Below, one piece after another: positions 1 through 5,813 of a DNA stretch of 7,713 bases. The stretch comes from Clostridiales bacterium (lineage in GTDB: Bacteria; Bacillota; Clostridia; Saccharofermentanales; UBA5734): contig SLHU01000246.1 in the NCBI GenBank assembly GCA_007135995.1, positions 1 to 7,713 of the forward strand, read 5' to 3'. The first letter of the stretch is position 1. Every line of letters starts with the position of its first letter. The notes beneath the pieces were generated by a model. That model was not told the DNA's origin, did no database searches, and saw only the letters and a program-made list of their open reading frames with translations. Both the position numbers and the translations under genes were made by a program.

Positions 1-497
1 GGATCCTGGAATCATTCGGGCTTGAGACCTGCGGTGCATGGGGCAGTACCGCTGCGCTGGCCATGTTAAACGACGCGGTTAAAAAAGGCGGGACAATGGC
101 TTCCTCTTATGTCGGCGGTTTATCAGGCGCTTTTATCCCGGTCAGCGAGGATGAGGGCATGATCGCTGCTGTAGAAGGCGGCCATCTGAGCCTTGAAAAA
201 CTCGAGGCCATGACCAGTGTCTGTTCTGTTGGTATTGATATGGTGGCCGTGCCGGGCGATGTGCCGGCCAGTACCCTTTCAGCCCTGATCGCTGACGTCA
301 TGGCCATTGGCACGTTCAATAACAAAACCACTGCTGTCAGAATCATTCCGGTTCCCGGAAAAACAGTGGGTGATACAGTCCATTACGGCGGTCTGCTGGG
401 ATCAGCACCCATCATGGCCGTTAACACACAGTCAAGTGAAGCCTTTATCAGCCGGGGCGGCCGGATTCCGGCGCCCATCCACAGTATGAGGAATTAA
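1..497 (+). CDS. DUF711 / UPF0210 (PFL family) protein, 3' part only
   Basis: The reading frame is open from base 3 to the TAA at 495-497 and has no start in the window, so this is the C-terminal 164 residues of a family whose members are usually about 450 residues long. From memory of the family, the stretches [34 protein letters not shown] and the terminal [10 protein letters not shown] are characteristic of UPF0210/DUF711. The biochemical role of the family is unknown; elsewhere it is often encoded next to a small ACT-domain protein, which would lie upstream of this window. An internal ATG at 63 is in frame, but homology continues upstream of it ([18 protein letters not shown]), so it is not the true start. 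No signal peptide or membrane segment is visible in the part present. The stop is only two bases from the next gene, which points to one transcript. The first six bases are a BamHI site, so truncation probably reflects the clone or window edge rather than a broken gene. Confidence 0.88.
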   Translation, partial: ILESFGLETCGAWGSTAALAMLNDAVKKGGTMASSYVGGLSGAFIPVSEDEGMIAAVEGGHLSLEKLEAMTSVCSVGIDMVAVPGDVPASTLSALIADVMAIGTFNNKTTAVRIIPVPGKTVGDTVHYGGLLGSAPIMAVNTQSSEAFISRGGRIPAPIHSMRN

Positions 498-499
498 AC

Positions 500-2263
500 A
501 TGTTTTCTGCCTGGAACTGGAGTCGTTTTCTTGAGCAAAGCGACTCATTTCTGGAAATTATATATGGCGACCAGCAGCCGCCGGCTTGTCCGGATGATGC
601 CGGGGATCTGGCGCAGAGCATAAGCCGCGGGCTTCATGCTGCTGTCAGCCTTTCCTGCGAAAACTTTGAAGAGGCCGACTCTATTCTGGCCGATGATGAT
701 TCAATGCAGATCAGTCAGCTTGAGCAGCTGGCAGCTGTATGGCTTCTCGGTGAGATCCTTGATCCGCAGGAAGCCTATGAAGCGCTCCTGGCCTGGCCGC
801 AAAAACAAAAATCCAACTTTGCTTTTTCATCTTTGCGGCCAAGGAGTATTCTTGAACAGAGGGATCGCAAGGCGAGCCTGGCCTGGCTGCCAGTCCTGCG
901 TTATTATATGGCTTCCCAGCTCGATGAATGGAACGCTGTGATCAAACAGCAGGCCGCGCTGGATTTTGATGAGGCAAGAAAAAACGGTGTTCAGGAGCCT
1001 GTGTTATCACACCTGCGTTTTGCTTTCCGTTTCAACGAAGCACGCCAGGAAAAACCACTTAAACATCTCTTGACACTGGCGAAAGACTGGTACGACATTT
1101 CTCAGAATCACGACTGTTTTCAGATGAAACCGACGTATCTGCTTGAGGTGTCGCTGCTGCTTGAACACGAAAACAGGCTCAAGGAAGCGCTGGCCTGGAT
1201 TGAGCGGGGACTGGCCAGTCATCCGGGCTTGTATGAGTTCATCCTGAGCAAGGCCAGAATACAAAAAAAACTAGGTCTTTTTGAAAGCTGCCTGGTTACA
1301 TGCGATCAGCTGGTGGAAGCATTCAGTGATGATTATGCAGGTTACTGCCTGCGATCGAACCTTTATTTCCTGATCGGGCTTAATGACCAGGCGCGCCGCG
1401 ACGCAGACAAGGCGGTATTGCTGGCTCCGGACAGTCCGGACAGCTATATGGCCCGCGCGTTTGTTAACCTGCAGCTGTCCCAGTACCAGCTGGCACTCGA
1501 TGATTTTGGTCAGGTGCTGAAGCGCGACCCAAAACGCTACGACGCGCTGCGGGGCCAGGGAAAATGCCTGTCGATGCTCGGACGTGACTACGACGCGCTG
1601 GCTTGTTTTAATCAGATGCGCCGTCAGCATCCCGATGACCCCGACATCTACTATGAAATGGCCGATGTGCTTTTCGCGGCAGGTTATCTGGATGACTGTG
1701 AGGCAATCTGTAACCAGTGCCTCAAACTGGATCCTGAATATGTGGGTGTGATGGTGATTCTGGGTATGATCGCGCTGCGCAAGGACGATGAAGAAAAAGC
1801 CAGGCAGCTGCTGACAGAGGCCGTTGATCTGGAGCCGGACAACCCGTTCGCGCTCAATGAGCTTTCCTACCTGCTTTACATTGAAGGCGAAGATGAGGCG
1901 GCGATTGAGCTGGTGGAAAGAGCGATCAAAGAATCGCCTGATTATGCGGACGCGCTATGCAATAAAGGGATTATTCACTATTTCCGCAGCGAATTTGAGA
2001 CTGCGACCGAAGTTTTTGACCAGGCTGTTCGTCTGATGCCTGAACACGTATCCGCCTGGGTTGGCAAAGGCAACGCGCTGACACAGCTCAGTGATTTTGA
2101 CGAGGCACTGCGCTGCTATGATAACGCGCTGATGCTCGATCCGCATAATGCAGATGCCTGCCATGGCAAGGCATTGCTTTACCGCATGCTTGGACTTGAA
2201 GATGAAGGCCGGAAATGGCAGGAGAAAGCGGTTCGTTTTGACCCTTCGATCGATGATTTCTGA
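500..2263 (+). CDS. TPR-repeat protein, cytoplasmic, function unknown
   Basis: A 587-residue protein. The ATG at 500 is preceded by GAGGA (488-492), seven bases upstream and inside the end of the DUF711 gene, which suggests translational coupling. Residues 1 to about 205 match no domain I recognise; they are mostly helical-looking and rich in Leu, Ala and acidic residues. From about residue 210 to 583 there is a nearly continuous solenoid of about eleven 34-residue TPR units, starting near 210, 245, 279, 313, 347, 380, 414, 448, 482, 516 and 550. They show the usual pattern of W/Y-x2-LG/G-x2-L-Y...A-x4-A-L-x-LDP (for example VGKGNALTQLSDFDEALRCY and the LDP/LEPD turns). No signal peptide, membrane helix or fused catalytic domain is seen, so it is probably a soluble scaffold or adaptor. 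TPR proteins bind other proteins, but the partner cannot be read from sequence. Its tight linkage to DUF711 makes that protein a possible partner (inference). Confidence 0.9.
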   Translation: MFSAWNWSRFLEQSDSFLEIIYGDQQPPACPDDAGDLAQSISRGLHAAVSLSCENFEEADSILADDDSMQISQLEQLAAVWLLGEILDPQEAYEALLAWPQKQKSNFAFSSLRPRSILEQRDRKASLAWLPVLRYYMASQLDEWNAVIKQQAALDFDEARKNGVQEPVLSHLRFAFRFNEARQEKPLKHLLTLAKDWYDISQNHDCFQMKPTYLLEVSLLLEHENRLKEALAWIERGLASHPGLYEFILSKARIQKKLGLFESCLVTCDQLVEAFSDDYAGYCLRSNLYFLIGLNDQARRDADKAVLLAPDSPDSYMARAFVNLQLSQYQLALDDFGQVLKRDPKRYDALRGQGKCLSMLGRDYDALACFNQMRRQHPDDPDIYYEMADVLFAAGYLDDCEAICNQCLKLDPEYVGVMVILGMIALRKDDEEKARQLLTEAVDLEPDNPFALNELSYLLYIEGEDEAAIELVERAIKESPDYADALCNKGIIHYFRSEFETATEVFDQAVRLMPEHVSAWVGKGNALTQLSDFDEALRCYDNALMLDPHNADACHGKALLYRMLGLEDEGRKWQEKAVRFDPSIDDF

Positions 2264-2292
2264 AAGATGCCGCCTGCCTGCTATGGCTAAGC

Positions 2293-2311
2293 ACGGCTTT
2301 GCCGTTATATT
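2293..2311 (+). terminator. Weak hairpin, possible terminator of the DUF711-TPR unit
   Basis: ACGGC (2293-2297) pairs with GCCGT (2301-2305) around a TTT loop and is followed by the AT-rich TATATTAT rather than a pure T tract. It sits 30 bases past the TPR stop, where a terminator is expected. The stem is short, so the call is tentative. Confidence 0.3.
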
Positions 2312-2465
2312 ATCTGAAAGTTTTCGGTAGTAAAAAGTTTATGAAAGCTGTTCATCATGGTTTTCCTATAAGTGTGCGGCAAGTAATCCTGAAGATCATT
2401 TGCGATAAGTGCTGATCGCCTCATGGTTGCAATTGACCTGCCGCAAGGCCAGGAAACAGCAACAA

Positions 2466-2483
2466 AGTGAATAAATATACAAT
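2466..2483. promoter_or_regulatory. Candidate ARG box (ArgR/AhrC operator)
   Basis: The core TGAATAAATATACA (2468-2481) matches the ArgR/AhrC consensus TGAAT-WWWW-ATTCA at 13 of 14 positions: the left half is perfect, the middle is all A/T, and there is one mismatch in the right half. Position and gene context (upstream of argG) fit arginine-dependent repression. Its distance from the promoter, about 78 bases before the -35, would require looping or a second site. The regulator is not encoded in the window. Confidence 0.5.
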
Positions 2484-2560
2484 AATTGCCGGCATAATAT
2501 CCATTTTGACCAGCAGATGCAATAAATCCGCGGCAGCTGCCGGAAAACGCGGCCAATGCT

Positions 2561-2589
2561 TTGACACGACATGGCCCATGCGCTATAAT
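2561..2589 (+). promoter_or_regulatory. Consensus sigma-70 promoter for argG
   Basis: The -35 box TTGACA (2561-2566) and the -10 box TATAAT (2584-2589) are both perfect and are separated by the optimal 17 bases. Transcription should begin near 2595-2597, giving an argG leader of roughly 128 nucleotides. A promoter this strong suggests control by repression, consistent with the ARG box candidate upstream. Confidence 0.85.
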
Positions 2590-2684
2590 TTGTGCAGGCA
2601 AGCGAGCTTAAACAGGATGTCTGAACATGCATCCGGTACTGGTATTAACACTCTGCTTCGCGGCCCATGATCAATGAATCGACT

Positions 2685-2713
2685 ATAATATACAATATAA
2701 TGCATAATATGCA
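2685..2713. promoter_or_regulatory. AT-rich palindrome and direct repeat in argG leader
   Basis: TGCATAATATGCA (2701-2713) is a perfect inverted repeat (five-base arms, three-base centre) whose last base is also the first base of the argG Shine-Dalgarno sequence. In addition ATAATATACA (2685-2694) is repeated 19 bases later as ATAATATGCA (2704-2713). It resembles a one-base-short ARG box, so it may be a second weak operator, but this is inference. The run also contains two further TATAAT matches (2684-2689, 2696-2701) without matching -35 boxes. Confidence 0.3.
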
Positions 2714-2723
2714 GGAGGCGACT

Positions 2724-3929
2724 ATGGCTAAAGAAAGAATATTACTGGCTTATTCAGGAGGACTTGATACATCCATTATTATCCCATGGCTGTTGGATCA
2801 CTATGACTGCGAAGTGATTGCGATGGCAGGAGAAGTCGGGATCGCACTCGATCACGAGGCGCTGAAGGATAAAGCTATGAAATGCGGCGCTTCTGCCTGT
2901 TTTATTGAAGACATCGCAGAAGAATTCGTGACTGACTTTATTTATCCGACCTTGAAAGCACATGCCATCTATGAAGGGAAATATCTTCTGGGCACATCAT
3001 TTGCGCGGCCGATTATCGCCAAGCGCATGGTAGACATTGCCCGCCGCGAAAACTGCACGACAATCGCACATGGCTGCACCGGAAAAGGAAACGATCAGGT
3101 GCGGTTTGAACTGACGATTAAAGCACTGGCACCTGATCTGAAGATTATCGCGCCCTGGCGTATCTGGGACATCCGCTCAAGAGATGAAGAACTCGAGTAT
3201 GCCCAGGCACGCGGCATACCGGTACCGGTGACGAAAGAGGACAACTACTCAATGGACCAGAACCTCTGGCACTTAAGCCATGAAGGCATGGACCTGGAAG
3301 ACCCGGCCAATGAGCCGCAGTATGAAAAACTGTTAAAACTGATGGTTTCGCCGGAAAAAGCGCCGGATGCTCCCACCTATGTCACCTTGAACTTTGATAA
3401 AGGTATCCCCGTCGCGCTGAATGGCGAAAAACTGGGTCCTGTCGCAATGATTGAAACGCTTAATAAAATAGCCGGCGAAAACGGTGTAGGCATTGCCGAC
3501 ATGATTGAAAACCGACTGGTCGGGATGAAATCACGCGGTATTTATGAGACACCAGCCGGAACGGTACTGTACGCGGCGCATCGCGAGCTGGAACTGCTGT
3601 GTCTGGACCGTGAGACCTTGCATTATAAAGACCTGGTCGCACAGCGATATGCTGAACTGGTTTATTACGGACAGTGGTTCCATCCGCTGCGGGAAGCGCT
3701 GGCTGCTTTTGTTGACCAGACACAGACGACGGTCACCGGTGAAGTGAAACTCAAACTCTATAAAGGCAATGTCATGCCGGCTGGGGTCTCATCGCCTTAC
3801 TCCCTGTACGATGAAGCCCTGTCTACATTTAATGAGGATGATGTGTATAATCAGGCGGATGCCGGCGGTTTTATCAACTGCTTCGGACTGCCGATGGAAG
3901 TGATCGCCCGCATGAAAATGAAGCAGTAG
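2724..3929 (+). CDS. argG: Argininosuccinate synthase
   Basis: Condenses citrulline and aspartate, using ATP, to argininosuccinate, the penultimate step of arginine biosynthesis, in the cytoplasm. The 401-residue length is typical of bacterial ArgG. The N-terminal ATP-pyrophosphatase P-loop is seen as AYSGGLDTS (residues 9-17), and the second family signature [13 protein letters not shown] lies at 117-129. The downstream [29 protein letters not shown] and [15 protein letters not shown] ([11 protein letters not shown]) stretches are also characteristic. The start at 2724 is chosen because AGGAGG (2713-2718) lies five bases upstream and the product begins [13 protein letters not shown]. An in-frame ATG at 2667 would add 19 residues, but it has no ribosome binding site and encodes AT-rich filler. 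The gene has its own consensus promoter. The TAG stop lies inside the first, partial unit of a 17-bp tandem repeat. It is followed by argH after 316 bases. Confidence 0.98.
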   Translation: MAKERILLAYSGGLDTSIIIPWLLDHYDCEVIAMAGEVGIALDHEALKDKAMKCGASACFIEDIAEEFVTDFIYPTLKAHAIYEGKYLLGTSFARPIIAKRMVDIARRENCTTIAHGCTGKGNDQVRFELTIKALAPDLKIIAPWRIWDIRSRDEELEYAQARGIPVPVTKEDNYSMDQNLWHLSHEGMDLEDPANEPQYEKLLKLMVSPEKAPDAPTYVTLNFDKGIPVALNGEKLGPVAMIETLNKIAGENGVGIADMIENRLVGMKSRGIYETPAGTVLYAAHRELELLCLDRETLHYKDLVAQRYAELVYYGQWFHPLREALAAFVDQTQTTVTGEVKLKLYKGNVMPAGVSSPYSLYDEALSTFNEDDVYNQADAGGFINCFGLPMEVIARMKMKQ

Positions 3930-4099
3930 CCTCAGCAAAGCAGTCGCCTAAGCAAAACAGTCGCTTCAGCAAAGCAGCAACTCCAGCAAGGCAGTCGCCT
4001 CAGCAAAGCGGCAACTCCAGCAGGGCAGTCGCCTCAGCAAAGCGGCAACTCAAGCAGGGCAGCCGCCTCAGCAAAGTAATCGCTTCAGTAACCGTCAGC
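3921..4099. repeat. 17-bp tandem repeat array downstream of argG
   Basis: Nine clear units of 17 bases run from 3930 to 4082 (typical unit CCTCAGCAAAGCAGTCG), with a decayed tenth at 4083-4099. The phase already starts at 3921 within the argG end: AAGCAGTAGCCT (3921-3932) recurs exactly 17 bases later as AAGCAGTCGCCT. Units alternate between two variants, so there is a 34-base higher-order repeat: 3981-4014 and 4015-4048 differ at one base, and units 5 and 7 are identical. This pattern implies recent duplication by slippage or unequal crossing-over. Units are directly adjacent without spacers, so it is not a CRISPR array. The unit is not self-complementary. Function is unknown. Confidence 0.93.
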
Positions 4100-4125
4100 G
4101 TGAAAATCGGTTAACGTCACTGAAG
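4083..4125 (+). other. Bulged hairpin between repeat array and terminator
   Basis: CTTCAGT (4083-4089) pairs with ACTGAAG (4119-4125), and AACCG (4090-4094) continues the stem with CGGTT (4108-4112). The loop has 13 bases and the 3' side a six-base bulge (4113-4118). There is no T tract after it, so it is not itself a terminator. In RNA it would lie between the repeats and the terminator stem. ACGTCA in the bulge region (4114-4119) could alternatively pair with TGACGT (4149-4154), giving a competing fold. Function unknown; an attenuator component is one possibility. Confidence 0.4.
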
Positions 4126-4139
4126 ACGAAAACCATTAT
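4111..4139 (+). promoter_or_regulatory. Weak candidate promoter upstream of argH
   Basis: TTAACG (4111-4116) and CATTAT (4134-4139) each match consensus at four of six bases with 17-base spacing. It is the best candidate I find for a separate argH promoter, but a start near 4146 would place the terminator hairpin at the very 5' end of the transcript. Low confidence. Confidence 0.2.
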
Positions 4140-4154
4140 GTATTAGTTTGACGT

Positions 4155-4188
4155 GCCGGGAACTCAGCCGATTTCCCGGCCGTTTTTT
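4155..4188 (+). terminator. Intrinsic terminator between argG and argH
   Basis: GCCGGGAA (4155-4162) pairs perfectly with TTCCCGGC (4173-4180) around a ten-base loop, followed after CG by six T residues (4183-4188). It is strong enough to end the argG transcript. Because no good promoter is visible between it and argH, it may act as a partial terminator or attenuator for argH. Confidence 0.85.
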
Positions 4189-4245
4189 AAGAAAATCCGC
4201 TGTCGTCTGTTCGTGACATACAGTGTGATTGTGAGAGGTAGGACG

Positions 4246-5631
4246 ATGGCCGAAAAACTATGGGCAGGAAGATTCAGCAAAGAGACAGATTCGTCTGTGA
4301 ACGCTTTCAACTCGTCAATAGCCTTCGATGCGCGACTGGCTATGCACGATATTGCCGGCAGCCGCGCGCATGCGGCGATGCTGGCAAGCTGCGGTATTAT
4401 CAGCCAGAAAGATGGCCTTGAAATTGACCGCGGTCTGAGCCAGATCGCCAGCGACCTTGCCGCAGATCAACTGGCATTCGACCCCCTGGCTGAAGATATT
4501 CATATGTTTGTTGAAGCTGAACTGACCCGGCGCATCGGCGATGCCGGCAAAAGACTTCATACCGGACGCAGCCGGAACGACCAGGTCGCGCTCGATCTTC
4601 GCCTTTATCTTCGCGAACAGTGCGATATCATCAGCGGCGAAATCAAACAATTTTCTGCAGTTTTGCTCGACCTGGCCGAAAACCATGTTGAAACGTGGAT
4701 GCCCGGTTACACGCATTTACAGCGGGCTCAGCCCATCACGCTGGCCCATCACCTGATGGCTTATGTAGAGATGATGGCCCGGGATCTCCAGCGAATCAGC
4801 CAGACGCGCGAACGGATGAACGTCCTGCCGCTTGGCTCGGGTGCTCTGGCTGCGACAACCTATCCGCTGGACCGGGAGATGGTGGCAAAAACGCTTTTAT
4901 TTGATACGATCAGCATGAACAGCCTGGACGGCGTATCCGACCGTGACTTCGCAATTGAACTGGCCGCCGACCTGTCCATTCTGATGATGCATTTGTCGCG
5001 GCTGGCTGAGGAAATTATTTTGTGGGCCAGCCAGGAAGTTTCTTTTATTGAACTGGATGATGCCTACAGCACCGGCAGCAGCATTATGCCGCAAAAGAAA
5101 AATCCGGATGTCGCCGAACTTTGCCGGGGGAAAACGGGCCGTGTGTATGGTGATCTGCAGACTTTGCTGACTTTGATGAAGGGACTGCCGCTTGCTTATA
5201 ATAAAGATATGCAGGAAGATAAAGAGGCGATTTTTGACGCGGTTGATACCGTTTTGCTTTGTCTGCCGGCCATGTCCGGCACGATCAGGACGATGACCAT
5301 TCACCGTGAGAACATGGCCAAAGCCGCCGCGGGTGGTTTTACAAACGCCACAGATCTGGCCGACTATTTAGTGGTGAAAGGGATGCCTTTCCGCGAAGCA
5401 CATGAAGTTTCCGGAAAACTGGTAGCCATCTGCATCCGCAGGGGAATCGCGCTGGACAAACTTTCACTGAAAGATTTCAAGGAACAGTCGTCTCTGATTG
5501 AGCAGGATATATATGAAGCGATCAGCCTGGAAACCTGTGTTCGCCGCCGCGATCTGCCAGGCGGCCCGGCACCGCAGCAAGTACAGCGTTCTATTGAGCA
5601 TGCACGCAGGAGGCTGGCCAGTAACCCCTGA
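4246..5631 (+). CDS. argH: Argininosuccinate lyase
   Basis: Splits argininosuccinate into arginine and fumarate, the last step of arginine biosynthesis; a cytoplasmic homotetramer of the fumarase/aspartase superfamily. The product is 461 residues, the usual size. It shows the N-terminal LWAGRF motif, HTGRSRNDQV (residues 105-114), GYTHLQRAQP containing the conserved His157, PLGSGALAATTYPLDRE, and the superfamily signature GSSIMPQKKNPD from Gly277, whose serine pair 278-279 contains the catalytic serine. The start at 4246 is chosen because AGAGG (4234-4238) lies seven bases upstream and MAEKLWAGRF is the normal N-terminus. A longer frame from GTG 4153 would run through the terminator and is rejected. 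It shares the pathway with argG just upstream but is separated by repeats and a terminator, so expression relative to argG may be reduced. The next terminator is at 5768-5796, and argH transcripts could end there. Confidence 0.98.
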   Translation: MAEKLWAGRFSKETDSSVNAFNSSIAFDARLAMHDIAGSRAHAAMLASCGIISQKDGLEIDRGLSQIASDLAADQLAFDPLAEDIHMFVEAELTRRIGDAGKRLHTGRSRNDQVALDLRLYLREQCDIISGEIKQFSAVLLDLAENHVETWMPGYTHLQRAQPITLAHHLMAYVEMMARDLQRISQTRERMNVLPLGSGALAATTYPLDREMVAKTLLFDTISMNSLDGVSDRDFAIELAADLSILMMHLSRLAEEIILWASQEVSFIELDDAYSTGSSIMPQKKNPDVAELCRGKTGRVYGDLQTLLTLMKGLPLAYNKDMQEDKEAIFDAVDTVLLCLPAMSGTIRTMTIHRENMAKAAAGGFTNATDLADYLVVKGMPFREAHEVSGKLVAICIRRGIALDKLSLKDFKEQSSLIEQDIYEAISLETCVRRRDLPGGPAPQQVQRSIEHARRRLASNP

Positions 5632-5638
5632 TACCAAT

Positions 5639-5720
5639 GTAACTTTAGTTACTATGTTGCAGAATTTTAGAAAAGGGTGTTGACATTTGTCTAGAATGCA
5701 TGTAACCTGACTTTGGTAAC
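5639..5720 (+). promoter_or_regulatory. Orphan promoter flanked by two GTAAC operator-like sites
   Basis: A perfect -35 TTGACA (5680-5685) is followed by only a poor -10 (TGTAAC at 5701-5706 with 15-base spacing, or TAACCT at 5703-5708 with 17). Upstream lies the palindrome GTAAC-TTTA-GTTAC (5639-5652). Downstream and overlapping the -10 is the related GTAACCTGACTTTGGTAAC (5702-5720). Two related sites flanking a promoter suggest a repressor- or activator-controlled start. The GTAAC/GTTAC form is reminiscent of HxlR- or MarR-type operators, but that is only an impression. No gene follows: a terminator comes within about 60 bases, and the transposase faces the other way. Confidence 0.45.
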
Positions 5721-5767
5721 AGAGACTTAAAAATGGTGCAAACTGAAGAGATAAAGCAAAGAAGAGA

Positions 5768-5796
5768 GGCTGACGCAGAAAAGCGTCGGCCTTTTT
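5768..5796 (+). terminator. Strong intrinsic terminator before the insertion sequence
   Basis: GGCTGACGC (5768-5776) pairs with GCGTCGGCC (5783-5791), nine pairs with one T-G wobble, around an AGAAAA loop and followed by five T residues. It would end argH read-through and any transcript from the TTGACA promoter at 5680, leaving an RNA of roughly 80-90 nucleotides. It points into the transposase gene from behind. Confidence 0.85.
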
Positions 5797-5813
5797 ATGT
5801 CGGATGAAAAAAG

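Larger units (their letters stand above)
2264..2560. other. Gene-free region upstream of the argG promoter
   Basis: About 300 bases between the TPR gene and the argG core promoter. I see no credible gene on either strand: the open frames have no ribosome binding site and no recognisable protein. It holds a weak hairpin just after the TPR stop, a candidate ARG box, and a GC-rich perfect palindrome CGGCAGCTGCCG (2531-2542) about 18 bases before the -35 box. Confidence 0.6.

Noticed and set aside
2305..2601. 98-residue minus-strand ORF in the argG control region
   Set aside because: No ribosome binding site or recognisable domain, and it runs across the argG promoter; most likely chance.
2667..2723. 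ArgG starting at ATG 2667
   Set aside because: There is no Shine-Dalgarno sequence before it, while AGGAGG sits five bases before ATG 2724, where homology to ArgG begins. It is retained only as part of the uORF finding.
3930..4099. CRISPR array
   Set aside because: Units are 17 bases, directly adjacent and degenerate, with no unique spacers and no cas genes nearby.
4153..4245. Longer ArgH starting at GTG 4153
   Set aside because: The extension would translate the terminator hairpin, has no ribosome binding site, and the normal ArgH N-terminus MAEKLWAGRF begins at 4246 after AGAGG.
4315..5304. Minus-strand ORFs inside argH and similar ones inside argG and the TPR gene
   Set aside because: Shadow frames opposite strongly conserved coding sequence, with no start signals.
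5680..5720. MerR-type promoter with 19-base spacer
   Set aside because: No -10-like hexamer lies 19 bases after TTGACA, and the dyad is not centred between the boxes.
5733..5807. 24-residue ORF beginning MVQTEEIKQRREAD
   Set aside because: It has no ribosome binding site and its second half is the terminator stem-loop and T tract.
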